A stretch of 64,000 bases of DNA from Desulfovibrio desulfuricans DSM 642 (GCF_000420465.1 NZ_ATUZ01000014.1:310001-374000), one strand, 5' to 3'. Shown: positions 1 through 8,634, numbered from the stretch's first letter. Numbers and translations are program-made. The notes: generated by a model from the letters alone, not told the origin.

Positions 1-474
1 ACGTCCACCATCAACAACCGCCGCTGGACAAATCCGTCAAGTCAGGCCGCCTGGAACGCCCGCACCCGCGAGGGGAATCTGGCCCAGACTGTGGAAGAAC
101 TCACGCCCGAAACGCGCGTGCTCGAGCTTTTGATGCTGCGCCTGCGCACGGCGCGGGGTCTACGCGTAAAAGAGTACCGCGAAATGACCGGGCGCGACTT
201 TGTGCGCGATCACCAGCGGCTGGTGCAGGCCCTGCACGAAAACGGGCTTATCCGCATCCGGCAGGGCTATATGCGGCTGACCCGTAGTGGTATGCTGGTT
301 TCCAACTCCATTCTCAGCAACCTGTTTGCCCGCACCCGCGAGGTACTCAAGCAGGCGGCGCTTTCCGGCGGGCTGAAGCCCCAGGCCGTGGAATCTCCCG
401 AAGGAACAGCAGAGCAGAGTGCGCTGCACGAAGACAGCCCGGAAATCCGCCCGGTACGCTGGCCCAGCGCCTGA
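1..474 (+). CDS. hemW: HemW-like radical SAM protein, C-terminal part (5' end outside window)
   Basis: The reading frame is open from base 1 to the stop at 472-474, so this is a gene cut by the window edge. The visible part begins with an N-N-R-R-W-T-NPSS stretch and continues LTPETRVLELLMLRLRTARG, which matches the C-terminal winged-helix-like region of the HemW/HemN family (formerly called oxygen-independent coproporphyrinogen III oxidases; HemW is a heme chaperone). The radical SAM CxxxCxxC core would lie upstream and cannot be seen. The last 40 residues are a low-conservation tail. HemW rather than HemN is inferred from the short C-terminal domain and could be wrong. Confidence 0.75.
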   Translation, partial: TSTINNRRWTNPSSQAAWNARTREGNLAQTVEELTPETRVLELLMLRLRTARGLRVKEYREMTGRDFVRDHQRLVQALHENGLIRIRQGYMRLTRSGMLVSNSILSNLFARTREVLKQAALSGGLKPQAVESPEGTAEQSALHEDSPEIRPVRWPSA

Positions 475-855
475 TTTGCATTCAGGAGTGAGGCCGCTGT
501 GCTGGTTTGCGCAAGGCCGGTGTTTACGCGGGGCAAAAATGCCACTAGTATGCGGCAGCCGGTCTTGACGGTACCCCCCTCCGTCTGCTCGGCTGATGCG
601 AATTGCCCGCGCCCTTGCGCGGCTATGGCTGATCCTTCCCCGCCGCCTGCGGTTACGCGCGGCGCGGGACCAACCGATTTGGGCCTGTTCACGCTATGGC
701 TCCTTTGCCCCTGCCTGCGTCAGAAAGCCTTTTTATTCCAGTTGAGTACCTATGTGTACACTCCTTTCACAAAAAGGCTTCCATCCCTGGCAGGGAACAA
801 GATTTCTCACAGCGTCAACAGTCCCTGAGCGTCAACGAGAATACGGAGAGAGGGT
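475..855. other. Intergenic region with a 10-bp inverted repeat
   Basis: No convincing gene lies here. A perfect 10-bp inverted repeat (AAGCCTTTTT at 725-734, AAAAAGGCTT at 771-780) encloses a 36-nt loop that itself holds GTAC-CTATGT-GTAC. It could form a transcript-end structure for hemW or a leader structure for the next gene. A purine-rich stretch (GGAGAGAGGGT) just before 856 is the ribosome-binding site of the next gene. Confidence 0.4.
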
Positions 856-1539
856 ATGCGGCAAAAGGATTTTGTGGTTTTAGGCGTTTGTTTGGCGGCG
901 TTCGGTTGGCTGGCTTTTGGGCCTGGGGCGCTTGAGGGCTTTATCAGCCTGACTGCCCAGTATCCTTTTGGCATGAGCTTTCTCAAGTTTGCCATTCTGG
1001 CTACCCTTGGCGAATGCATTGCCCTGCGCATTACCGCAGGTGTGTATAACAGGCCTGGTTTTGGCGTTTTGCCCAAGGCGATTATCTGGGGTTTTCTGGG
1101 CATAGGCATCAAGATTGCCTTTACCGTGTACGGCGCGGGCACGTTCAAACTGCTCAACGAAATGGGTCTGCTTTCGGGCGCTCCCACGACCTTTGGTGCC
1201 AAGCTGCTCATGTCTTTTTCCATCAGCGTGCTCATCAACACGTTGTTCGCACCGGTGCTGATGATTACCCACAAGCTCACCGACCTGCATATTGCGGCCA
1301 CCGGCGGCACGCTCAACAGCCTGTGCACCAAGCCTGACGTGGCGGCCCTGTTCCGCACCATCGACTGGAATTCCATGTGGAGCTTTGTGCTCAAGAAGAC
1401 CATTCCGTTCTTCTGGATTCCCGCGCACACCATCACCTTTATGCTGCCCGCCCATTTTCAGGTGGTGTTTGCGGCGGCGCTGGGCATTGCCCTGGGCGTG
1501 ATTCTGGCCTTTGCGGGCCTGCGCGCCAAGAAGGCCTAA
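856..1539 (+). CDS. Mpv17/PMP22-like integral membrane protein
   Basis: A 227-residue hydrophobic protein with an N-terminal membrane segment (about residues 5-25) and four or so further segments. The pattern resembles bacterial proteins grouped with Mpv17/PMP22: a conserved K-A-I-I-W-G-F-L-G block near residue 75, an N-T-L-F-A-P block near 130, and a W-S-F-V-L-K-K-T-I-P-F-F-W-I-P-A-H block near 175, followed by a last membrane helix. The molecular function of the bacterial members is unknown; the eukaryotic proteins are small organelle membrane channels. An AGAGAGGGT site just upstream supports the ATG at 856. It appears to be a single-gene unit ending at the terminator at 1590-1627. Family assignment is from recall of motif layout. 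Confidence 0.6.
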   Translation: MRQKDFVVLGVCLAAFGWLAFGPGALEGFISLTAQYPFGMSFLKFAILATLGECIALRITAGVYNRPGFGVLPKAIIWGFLGIGIKIAFTVYGAGTFKLLNEMGLLSGAPTTFGAKLLMSFSISVLINTLFAPVLMITHKLTDLHIAATGGTLNSLCTKPDVAALFRTIDWNSMWSFVLKKTIPFFWIPAHTITFMLPAHFQVVFAAALGIALGVILAFAGLRAKKA

Positions 1540-1589
1540 GCAGAGCAGAAAACCTCGCGGGGTGAACTCCGCAAGATCGAGAACATAAA

Positions 1590-1627
1590 AAACGGCCACA
1601 CCGCAAAAAGTGTGGCTGTTTTTTTAT
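1590..1627. terminator. Bidirectional intrinsic terminator
   Basis: A 7-bp stem (GCCACAC at 1595-1601, GTGTGGC at 1610-1616) is preceded by an A-run and followed by TTTTTTT, so it can end transcription from the 856 gene on plus and from the glycerate kinase operon on minus. Confidence 0.85.
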
Positions 1628-1663
1628 GATGCATACGTCTGGCAGGGGGCGCTGCGAATCTGC

Positions 1664-2824
1664 CTACCTGCCCGCGCGGCATGCGCCAAGGTTCAGGCCC
1701 ATGGAAAGGATGGCGGCTATGTTGCGGGCTGTTCTGCGCAGATTTTCATTGCCCTCGGTAAGCGCCTCGTCAATGGTGCAGGGGCGGTAGAGCACGCTTG
1801 AAACCGCGTCAATGCCGTGGGCAAATACGGCGTCCACATCGGCCCGCAGTGAACCGCCAATGGCTATAACCGGCTTGTTGTAACGCTTTGCCACGCGGGC
1901 AACGCCCACAGGAGTTTTGCCAAAGGCCGTCTGCCCGTCAATGCGGCCCTCGCCGGTAACAACGATATCAGCATCGCGCACATGCGCGTCCAGGCCCACG
2001 GCTTCGGTCACAATCTCGCTGCCGGGGCGCAGCCGCCCTTTCAAAAAGGCGAACATGGCCGCGCCCATGCCGCCAGCCGCGCCAGCGCCGGGCATGTCCG
2101 CCATGTCCACGCCGAGGTCGCGGCGCGCGATGGCCGCAAAGTTCTGCAAATAGCCGTCGAGCTGCTGCACCATTTCAGGCGTGGCCCCTTTCTGCGGGCC
2201 AAAAATGGCCGATGCGCCGCGCGGGCCGCAGAGTGGGTTGTCCACATCGCAGGCAACATCGATGACGCAGTCGGCAAGGCGGGCGTCAAAGGCGGACATG
2301 TCTATGCGCGCAAGCCTGCCAAGGCCCATGCCGGTGGGCTCGATTTCCTGCCCCTGACCATCCAGCAGCCGCACCCCCAGAGCCTGAAGCATGCCAGCGC
2401 CGCCTTCGTTGGTGGCGCTGCCGCCAATGCCCAGAATGAACTTGCGCGCGCCGGCATCCAGCGCAGAGCGGATAAGCTGGCCCGTGCCGTAGCTGGTGGT
2501 ATTGAGGGGATTGCGCAAGTGGGGCGGCACAAGGGCCAGGCCGCTGGCTGCGGCCATTTCGATCACTGCGGTTTTGCCATCGCCGGTCAGGCCGTAAAAA
2601 GCATCCACCGGGTCGCCCAGCGGGCCGCGTACCGTGGTATCCACCCGGCGGCCTGCCGTGGCTTCCACCATGGCTTCCACTGTGCCTTCGCCGCCGTCTG
2701 CCACAGGAACCTTGACGTAGACCGCATCGGGAAAAACCTCGCGAAAGCCGGATTCGATGGAAAGGGCCACTTGCAGGGCAGACAGGCATTCCTTGTACGA
2801 GTCGGGCGCGATGACGATCTTCAT
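1664..2824 (-). CDS. glxK: Glycerate 2-kinase (GlxK/GarK family)
   Basis: A 386-residue protein matching the class I glycerate kinases, which use ATP to phosphorylate D-glycerate, usually at the 2-hydroxyl, feeding lower glycolysis in the cytoplasm. Visible family signatures are APDSYKECLSA (residues 6-16), VADGGEGT (41-48) and GIGGSATNEGG (132-142), and the length is typical. A GGAGGT site lies just before the ATG at 2824. It is the last gene of the DeoR-led acid-sugar operon, but is separated from the GntP gene by 285 bases holding a strong hairpin, so it may be made at a different level. Its presence suggests that glycerate is either another substrate imported by the permease or a side product of the pathway. 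Confidence 0.93.
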   Translation of the reverse strand: MKIVIAPDSYKECLSALQVALSIESGFREVFPDAVYVKVPVADGGEGTVEAMVEATAGRRVDTTVRGPLGDPVDAFYGLTGDGKTAVIEMAAASGLALVPPHLRNPLNTTSYGTGQLIRSALDAGARKFILGIGGSATNEGGAGMLQALGVRLLDGQGQEIEPTGMGLGRLARIDMSAFDARLADCVIDVACDVDNPLCGPRGASAIFGPQKGATPEMVQQLDGYLQNFAAIARRDLGVDMADMPGAGAAGGMGAAMFAFLKGRLRPGSEIVTEAVGLDAHVRDADIVVTGEGRIDGQTAFGKTPVGVARVAKRYNKPVIAIGGSLRADVDAVFAHGIDAVSSVLYRPCTIDEALTEGNENLRRTARNIAAILSMGLNLGACRAGR

Positions 2825-2934
2825 ACCACCTCCAGAACGGCAGGAATCTGCGGCGCGTCACGCGCCGCGATGCCCCAGCATAGGGCACAACTGGCCGAAT
2901 GAACAGGTGCTGCGGGGACTGGCCTTATCTGCAC

Positions 2935-2984
2935 CAACAACAAATGCCGACAGCCCGTGTGGGGGCCATCGGCATTTGTTGTTG
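2935..2984. repeat. 16-bp perfect inverted repeat between gntP and glxK
   Basis: CAACAACAAATGCCGA (2935-2950) and TCGGCATTTGTTGTTG (2969-2984) are exact reverse complements around an 18-nt loop. Read on minus, the GC-rich core followed by ATTTGTTGTTG could act as a terminator or processing signal after gntP. The 10-mer ATTTGTTGTT is also present in the DeoR promoter at 7817-7826, so an operator role is a second possibility. Confidence 0.75.
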
Positions 2985-3109
2985 CGGCACCATGTCGGAG
3001 AGGGTCGGCTGTGCCGTCTCAAGTTTTAAGGCGCTCACTCCCGTGCGTAATAGCTTCGTGGCGGGGCCTGTTCGCACAGTTGCCAGAGCGAACTCAGAGT
3101 GAAATTGCT

Positions 3110-4492
3110 CTAGATGAAAAAGCCCGCCACGATGAGGATGGTGCAGCCCACAGCCCAGCAGATGGTGGTCGTGACCGACCAGATGCGGATCTGCTCGCGC
3201 ACGTCCGAAACACCGAGCATGCGGGTGACAACCCAGTAGTAGCTGTCATTGAAGTAGGAGAAGATAAATGCGCCAGTGCAACAGGCCAGCGCCCCAAGGG
3301 TGGGGTTGAGGCCAAGGGTTGCGGCCATGGGCGCAACGATGGAGGCCGATGTGACCATGGCCACAGTGCCGGAACCCTGCATAAGGCGCACAATGGTGGC
3401 GATGGCAAGCGGCAGGATGACCGCAGGCAGATGCATGGTGGCAATGAGGTTTGCCACATGCGTACCCGCGCCGCTGTCGCGCAGCACCATGCCCAGCGCG
3501 CCGCCGCCGCCGGTAACGAGCAGAATGATGCCCGCCTGCTTGACGGAGTCGTCCATCGTGTTGACGACGTCCTTGCGGCTCATGCCGTCGGTGAGGAAGA
3601 AGGCCGCGAAAACAAGGCCGATGCCCACTGCCACAACGGGGGAACCAAGGCCGTCAATGAGGTCAAACATCAAGCCCACGCGCTCAGCCTTGGGAACAAG
3701 GGCGGTGGTGAAGGTGCCAAGCAGGATGAGCACTACGGGAATAAGAATGGGTGCAAAGCTCTTCCAGGCCGAGGGCAGCTTGCTGTCATCTTCATCCATC
3801 CACTGGCCGCCAGCGCCGATGGCATAGGGCTGATCCACAAAGCCATCATCGCTGTCCTGTGCGGGCAGACGAAAAACCTTGTTCCCGATGTAACGGGCAT
3901 AGATGATGGAGGCGATGGTCAGGGGGATGGCCAGCAGCAGGCCGAACAGGATCATGTCGCCAAGGGGCACGTTGAAGTATTCCGCCGAGGCCACAGGGCC
4001 GGGAGTGGGCGGAATAAGGTGGTGGGTGATGACCAGCCCTGCCGCCAGCGCCACGCCAAGAGTGATGAGGCTTTTGCCAGTGGCCCGCGAAATGGCTTTT
4101 GCCAGCGGCGAAAGAATGACAAAACCCGAATCGCAGAAAATGGGAATGGACACGATAAAGCCCGTTGTGGCAAGGGCCAGTTCTTCGCGGCCTTTGCCAA
4201 AAAGTTTCAGAAAAACCTTGGCCATGCGCTTGGCAGCGCCGGATTTTTCAAAGATGGCGCCCATCATGATGCCAAAACCGATGATGATGCCGATGCTGCC
4301 CAGGGTGCCGCCAAAGCCCTTGGTGACAGAAGCGATAACCTTGCTGAAGGGCATGCCGCCCACAAGGCCCGTGACGATGGCGGCAATGATCAGCGCCGGG
4401 AAGGCGTGAATACGACTGTAAAGAATAAGACCAACCAGAACGCAGATGCCAACCACAAGGCCGGCAATCATCTGCCAACTGCCCACATCCAT
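3110..4492 (-). CDS. GntP-family gluconate/sugar-acid:H+ symporter
   Basis: A 460-residue polytopic inner-membrane protein of the GntP family, which imports gluconate and related sugar acids with protons. Family features include the long run of about 12 hydrophobic segments, the IPIFCDSGFVILSPLAKA block and the H-H-L-I-P-P-T-P-G-P block. I chose the ATG at 4492, which is preceded by GGGAG at a good distance; a longer frame starts at 4543 without a site. It lies between the PdxA2-like dehydrogenase and glycerate kinase, so the cargo is most likely a four-carbon acid sugar (threonate or erythronate) or glycerate rather than gluconate. This specificity is an inference from neighbours. Confidence 0.92.
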   Translation of the reverse strand: MDVGSWQMIAGLVVGICVLVGLILYSRIHAFPALIIAAIVTGLVGGMPFSKVIASVTKGFGGTLGSIGIIIGFGIMMGAIFEKSGAAKRMAKVFLKLFGKGREELALATTGFIVSIPIFCDSGFVILSPLAKAISRATGKSLITLGVALAAGLVITHHLIPPTPGPVASAEYFNVPLGDMILFGLLLAIPLTIASIIYARYIGNKVFRLPAQDSDDGFVDQPYAIGAGGQWMDEDDSKLPSAWKSFAPILIPVVLILLGTFTTALVPKAERVGLMFDLIDGLGSPVVAVGIGLVFAAFFLTDGMSRKDVVNTMDDSVKQAGIILLVTGGGGALGMVLRDSGAGTHVANLIATMHLPAVILPLAIATIVRLMQGSGTVAMVTSASIVAPMAATLGLNPTLGALACCTGAFIFSYFNDSYYWVVTRMLGVSDVREQIRIWSVTTTICWAVGCTILIVAGFFI

Positions 4493-4600
4493 AGCTAACT
4501 CCCTTTTGAAAAGTGCGCGCGCGGCAAACCCTCGTTGCCGCACCGGCTTTATCCGGCGGCCACTGCCATACCCCTTGCAGCAGCGGCCGAGTGCCCGGAT

Positions 4601-5596
4601 TTAATGTCTGACGAAGTTGGGCGCGTATTCCGCAGCAAGGCGGATGGCTTCCACCATGCTCACAGCGCTGACCTTGCCTGTTCCGGCAATGTCAAAGGCG
4701 GTACCGTGATCCACCGATGTACGCAGAATGGGCATGCCCAGCGTGAGCGAGATGGTGCGCTCAAAGTCCACCATCTTGGTCGCTATGTGGCCCTGATCGT
4801 GATAGAGCGAGAGCACGGCGTCCCACGCGCCCTTGAGGGCAAAGTGGAAGACCGAGTCCGCCGGGTTGGGGCCGTGAACGTTGAAGCCCTGACGGCGGGC
4901 TTCTTCAATGGCCGGAACCACTTCAGCGTCTTCCTCATTGCCAAAAAGCCCGTGCTCGCCGCAGTGCGGGTTGAGGCCAGCCACCACCATGCTCGGATTT
5001 TTCAGCCCCAGCAGCTTGAGGGCGCTGGTGCAGCGGCCAATGTAGTCGAGCACGCGGTCTTTTTTCACAGCGCGGCAGGCATCAATCAGAGAGAGGTGAC
5101 GGGTCAGGAAGAACACGCGCAGGTTGTGCACCTGAAACATGGTCAGCGGGTCCTTGGTGCCGGTGAGGTCGCCAAAAATTTCGGTGTGCCCGATGTAGGG
5201 CACGTGGGCTGCCTTGAGGGATTCCTTGTTGATGGGCGTAGTTGCCACGGCGGCGGCCTTGCCAGCCAGGGTCAGCTCAATGGAGGCCTTGATGTATTCA
5301 AAGGCAGCCTGTCCGCACTGGGCCTGCACCTTGCCGTAGGCAAAGGAGGCCATATCCACGTTGTCCATGTTGATGATATTGGCAGCGCCCTCGCGCCAGC
5401 CGTTGAGATCCGCATCCACCTCGTTGAAGTCGAGGTCTGCCTTCATGATGGCGGCGGCGCGGCGTATGATTTCGGTATTGCCCACCACAAGCACATTGGC
5501 CATGTCGGTGACGGCGGGGTCAGCCAGCGAAGCGGCCAGAATTTCCGGCCCAACGCCTGCAGGGTCGCCCATTGGAGCGCAAATCAGGGGTTTCAT
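4601..5596 (-). CDS. pdxA2: PdxA2-type 4-phospho-threonate/erythronate dehydrogenase
   Basis: A 331-residue NAD- and metal-dependent dehydrogenase of the PdxA family. The G-D-P-A-G-V-G-P-E motif is at 10-18 and the three metal-binding histidines of PdxA correspond to H167, H211 and H266. Classical PdxA makes the vitamin B6 precursor, but when encoded beside a DUF1537 kinase the enzyme is PdxA2, which oxidises 4-phospho-D-threonate (or erythronate) and lets it decarboxylate to dihydroxyacetone phosphate. The gene starts 49 bases after the kinase stop and precedes the GntP permease. A role in B6 synthesis cannot be excluded if no other pdxA exists in the genome. Confidence 0.88.
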   Translation of the reverse strand: MKPLICAPMGDPAGVGPEILAASLADPAVTDMANVLVVGNTEIIRRAAAIMKADLDFNEVDADLNGWREGAANIINMDNVDMASFAYGKVQAQCGQAAFEYIKASIELTLAGKAAAVATTPINKESLKAAHVPYIGHTEIFGDLTGTKDPLTMFQVHNLRVFFLTRHLSLIDACRAVKKDRVLDYIGRCTSALKLLGLKNPSMVVAGLNPHCGEHGLFGNEEDAEVVPAIEEARRQGFNVHGPNPADSVFHFALKGAWDAVLSLYHDQGHIATKMVDFERTISLTLGMPILRTSVDHGTAFDIAGTGKVSAVSMVEAIRLAAEYAPNFVRH

Positions 5597-5645
5597 TTCT
5601 CTCGTCCTTGTTGATTATGAACTGGTTTTGGTGCGGCGCAGCGCG

Positions 5646-6977
5646 TCAGGCGGGCCGCTTGCGGCTTGAAATTTTGGTGAACAGGTATTCCGTGCACTCC
5701 ACCAGGCTGTCTTTGTCCCCCACAAATCCACCCTTGGTGATCATGGGCAGATCGGGGTGTTCGCCGCCGATGATGTGACCGTACACGGCAAGGGGCAGCA
5801 CCTGATCGCGCACGGAAAATCCGCCCGCCTTCAGGGTGCGTACCACGGCTACCGTGACTTCCCCGCCTGAGGTGTAGAGGCCGCCGATGCCCAGTTGTTT
5901 TTGTCGCAGGGCCTCGCGCGTCACGGCGGCAAGGGCCGTGTTGATGTGCTGCGAAATGTCGCAGGGCAAAATGCCAAGCTTGCGCGACATTTCTTCCATG
6001 GAAAAAACGTCTTCCCTGCTGTCAGCCGTGCAGATGCCAAGAACCGTGGCCTCCTTGTGCGGGGTGCATACGGCCTTGAGCACCCGGTCGCATTCCTTTT
6101 GCCATTCTGTTTCTCCAGCCAGAATTTTACGAACATCCATCGTTATGAGATGGCAGGGATGGGCCAGACGCAGGGTTTCAATCTGGGTGCGGGTCAGTTC
6201 GCAGGTGCTGCCCACGGCAAGAAAAATACGGTTTTCAAACTGCGCGCGCGGGGCCTTGACGCGTACGGCGGCAAGCTCTGCCGTGAACGGGCCGGGATCA
6301 AGGGCGATCAGGGGATAGGGCGCACTGGCAAGGGCCTGCGCGATGGTGGTGATGTCTTCATCCGCCACGGCATCGCAGACCACGGCGCGACAGCCACGGG
6401 CGCGTGCGTCCTCAATGGTTTCGCGTACGGCGGCAGGCCCGGCGAGGATCCTGTCAAGCGGGACAAATCCGCAGGCAATGGCGCTTTGCTCTGCCACGAT
6501 TTTAAGCACAGAGGTATTGTTGACAGGGGTTGCCGCGTCCTTGGCAATGGGCGAGCGTTCCAGCGGTATGCCGTGAACGATCTGGTATCCGCCCACGCAT
6601 ATGCGGCCCGATGACGGGTAGGACGGCACCAGCACGGCCAGCGACTGCTGGTGCCCGTAAGTGTCGTCCATAGCCTTGATGGAGGCTTCCATTTCTGCCC
6701 CCACGTTGCCGCGCAATGTGGAATCCACCCGCTTTGAGACAAGGGCTGGATGTTCCCTGCAAAACATGCTCACGGCGTCGTACACAACCTGCCAGGCTTT
6801 TTGCTGTGGCAGCAGGCGACTTTCCGCATTAAGGGAAACCGCAGTGTAGGCAGAAAAATCTGCGGGGTTCCAGTGATCCGGCCCAAGGCAGGTGGCGCTG
6901 GAAAAGCCCTTGGCTGTGAGCAGGGCCCCGTTGGCATTGGCGCCCGTGAAATCATCGGCAATAACGGCAATATCCAT
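5646..6977 (-). CDS. Four-carbon acid sugar kinase (DUF1537 / OtnK-DtnK family)
   Basis: A 443-residue cytoplasmic kinase of the DUF1537 family, which phosphorylates C4 sugar acids such as D-threonate, D-erythronate or 3-oxo-tetronate with ATP. The N-terminal substrate-binding domain opens with MDIAVIADDFTGANANG, the family hallmark, and the C-terminal nucleotide-binding domain ends with G-L-Y-T-S-G-G-E-V and M-I-T-K-G-G-F-V-G-D. I place the start at the ATG at 6977 (AAGG six bases upstream); an upstream ATG at 7013 would overlap the regulator gene. It lies 22 bases after the DeoR gene. With PdxA2 next door the most likely substrate is D-threonate (DtnK) or D-erythronate; sequence alone does not separate these. 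Confidence 0.9.
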   Translation of the reverse strand: MDIAVIADDFTGANANGALLTAKGFSSATCLGPDHWNPADFSAYTAVSLNAESRLLPQQKAWQVVYDAVSMFCREHPALVSKRVDSTLRGNVGAEMEASIKAMDDTYGHQQSLAVLVPSYPSSGRICVGGYQIVHGIPLERSPIAKDAATPVNNTSVLKIVAEQSAIACGFVPLDRILAGPAAVRETIEDARARGCRAVVCDAVADEDITTIAQALASAPYPLIALDPGPFTAELAAVRVKAPRAQFENRIFLAVGSTCELTRTQIETLRLAHPCHLITMDVRKILAGETEWQKECDRVLKAVCTPHKEATVLGICTADSREDVFSMEEMSRKLGILPCDISQHINTALAAVTREALRQKQLGIGGLYTSGGEVTVAVVRTLKAGGFSVRDQVLPLAVYGHIIGGEHPDLPMITKGGFVGDKDSLVECTEYLFTKISSRKRPA

Positions 6978-6999
6978 AACAAACCTTGTCAGAAAAGGG

Positions 7000-7773
7000 T
7001 TATGCGTCGGCAATAATCAAATGGGCGGGCGCAGCTTCAAGGGCGGCGCGGGCTTCGGCGGTCAGGCCGCTGTCGGTGATGATGTGGTCAAAGCGTTCCA
7101 CACCGGCCACCAGCCAGGGGCTGAACTTGGCGTACTTGGACGCATCTGCCAGCAGAAAGGTTTTGTCGGCGCTGGTCATGAGCTGACGCTTGTAATGCAT
7201 CTTGGCGGAAGTGCTGGTGGTGACGCCGTGGTGCGCGTCCCACACGTTGGTGCCCACAAAGGCCATGGTAAGGCGCAGGCCGCGCAGGTAGGCCACGGCA
7301 TCGCTGTCGTTGCAGGCGCGGCTGACGGGATCGATAAGCCCGCCCGAAAGAAAGACGGAAATATGGTCGCAGCCAGAAAGCAGCAGGGCTATTTCCAGGT
7401 CAGGCGTGACAACGCCGAGGCTTGTGAGGGGCAGGGTGGGCAGCAGGCGGGCCAGCTCAAGGCTGGTGGTGCCCGCATCAAGGGCAATGAAGTCTTCGTT
7501 CTTGATAAACTGACAGGCGGCGCGTGCTATGACCTGTTTGGCCTCAAGCATGGAAACGGCCTTGCGGGCGCGGGGAATGTCGTTGGCTTCAAAACTCAGG
7601 GGCACAGCCCCGCCCCAGGTGAGCTCAAGCTGGTTGCGTTCTTCCAGCACCTTGAGGTCGCGGCGCACAGTCATGGTGGAAATGCCCAGCGCTTCGGCAA
7701 GTTCGCGTGTATTGACCGCGCCCCGGTTTTTGATGAGGCGGGCCATTTCTCTGCGGCGTTCTGCTGGCAACAT
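7000..7773 (-). CDS. DeoR-family transcriptional repressor of the acid-sugar operon
   Basis: A 257-residue DeoR-type regulator. Residues 1-56 form the helix-turn-helix with the signature V-N-T-R-E-L-A-E-A-L-G-I-S-x-x-T-V-R-R-D-L; the remainder is the sugar-phosphate sensing domain (A-L-D-A-G-T-T near 97, and a final D-x-I-I-T-D block). It is the first gene of the minus-strand operon, so it most likely represses itself and the catabolic genes until a phosphorylated intermediate binds. Candidate promoter and T/G-rich operator repeats lie directly upstream. Confidence 0.9.
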   Translation of the reverse strand: MLPAERRREMARLIKNRGAVNTRELAEALGISTMTVRRDLKVLEERNQLELTWGGAVPLSFEANDIPRARKAVSMLEAKQVIARAACQFIKNEDFIALDAGTTSLELARLLPTLPLTSLGVVTPDLEIALLLSGCDHISVFLSGGLIDPVSRACNDSDAVAYLRGLRLTMAFVGTNVWDAHHGVTTSTSAKMHYKRQLMTSADKTFLLADASKYAKFSPWLVAGVERFDHIITDSGLTAEARAALEAAPAHLIIADA

Positions 7774-7805
7774 GGCGGCTCCGGAGTGTGACGGGTCTGT
7801 GTTAA

Positions 7806-7859
7806 TTTTGTTTCAAATTTGTTGTTTTGTGTTATGCCCCTGAATGGGGATATCGTCAA
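7806..7859 (-). promoter_or_regulatory. Promoter and putative DeoR operator of the acid-sugar operon
   Basis: On minus, TTGACG (7854-7859) and CATAAC (7831-7836) are spaced by 17 bases. Immediately downstream, across the expected start of transcription, are near-repeats TTTTGTTT (7806-7813), ATTTGTTG (7817-7824) and TTTTGTG (7825-7831) as read on plus. Such T/G-rich tandem half-sites are usual for DeoR-family operators. A further copy-like stretch, TGTTGTTTTTTGTT, lies at 7919-7932. Confidence 0.5.
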
Positions 7860-7983
7860 GACGGGTGGGGTTATTTTGTGGATTCAACTCGTGCTTTTTA
7901 TCTATGTTATCGGAAAAATGTTGTTTTTTGTTAATTAGTGAGAGGTCAGCCAGGGCACTGTGTTCCGCCTCCCCGCCGGGGCA

Positions 7984-8014
7984 ACAAAAAAAGCCCGGAG
8001 AATCCCTCCGGGCT
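7984..8014 (-). terminator. Intrinsic terminator of the 101-residue zinc-ribbon gene
   Basis: On minus a 9-bp stem (AGCCCGGAG and CTCCGGGCT, 7992-8000 with 8006-8014) is followed by eight T residues. It lies downstream of the gene ending at 8137. Confidence 0.85.
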
Positions 8015-8136
8015 GGAAAAAGCAAGTCCGCCGCCGCTGTGCAGTATTGCCTGAGGCAGAACGCAAAAAGGCCGCCGGGCACATGATCCGGCAGCCTTCT
8101 GCTAGGGTTTACGCGGGCGGGGTAGACCCGCGCTGG

Positions 8137-8442
8137 CTATGCGTTGCCGAAGAATGGGGGGCGGCGCGTCTGCGCATCGCCGCTGACCCGGAAAATCTGT
8201 ACCGTATACTGGTCTTTGCCGCTGCACATGGGGCAGCCGTCTGTGACCAGCATGCAGGAAGAATCAAGTTCAAGGGGGTCAATGCCCGCCAAGCTGAGAA
8301 TATGGGTGGCCTTGCCCTGCTCCCACATGACGGGCGAGCCGCAACGGGCGCACTCAACATAGAGCAGTTCAGGGTCAAAACCTGCGGGCACGGGGGTGCC
8401 GCGCAGCGGTTCGGCAATGGCTTTCAGTGTGTTGCTGTACAT
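8137..8442 (-). CDS. Small zinc-ribbon-like protein, function unknown
   Basis: A 101-residue protein with two cysteine pairs, CARC (C31/C34) and CPMC (C70/C73), the usual arrangement for one zinc site. Between the pairs is a conserved-looking stretch including L-A-G-I-D-P-L-E-L-D. The ATG at 8442 follows GGGAGG at good spacing, which rules out the longer frame starting at 8655. It is divergent from mutL, and has its own terminator at 7984-8014. I do not recognise a named family; nucleic-acid binding or a structural zinc role are possible. Confidence 0.75.
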   Translation of the reverse strand: MYSNTLKAIAEPLRGTPVPAGFDPELLYVECARCGSPVMWEQGKATHILSLAGIDPLELDSSCMLVTDGCPMCSGKDQYTVQIFRVSGDAQTRRPPFFGNA

Positions 8443-8634
8443 AGAAACCTCCCGGCTTGCTTTGCGTGTTGCCAGAAGCCTGGCCGCGCGCATACGCAGC
8501 CTCGTCTTCCATACATAAGCACAGCGTGCGCCGAGGCAAGCCCTGCCACGGGAATTTATTCTCCACGCGCAGCCGCGCATGCGCCGCATTCGAGGCCGCT
8601 TGCCTTGTGGAGCGCGCCCGAATACACTGGGCCT

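Noticed and set aside
725-780. Intrinsic terminator of hemW
   Set aside because: The 10-bp arms are real but the 36-nt loop is too large and no T-run follows, so I list it only as an inverted repeat.
2957-4498. Long plus-strand frame of 513 codons opposite the GntP gene
   Set aside because: It is antisense to a clear transporter gene; its translation is rich in His/Gly/Arg with no family motif, the usual result of high-GC codon bias on the other strand.
7960-8634. N-terminal extension of mutL by 225 codons
   Set aside because: The extension runs antisense through the small zinc-ribbon gene and a terminator; MutL proteins start at the G-E-V-V-E-R region about 20 residues after 8635.
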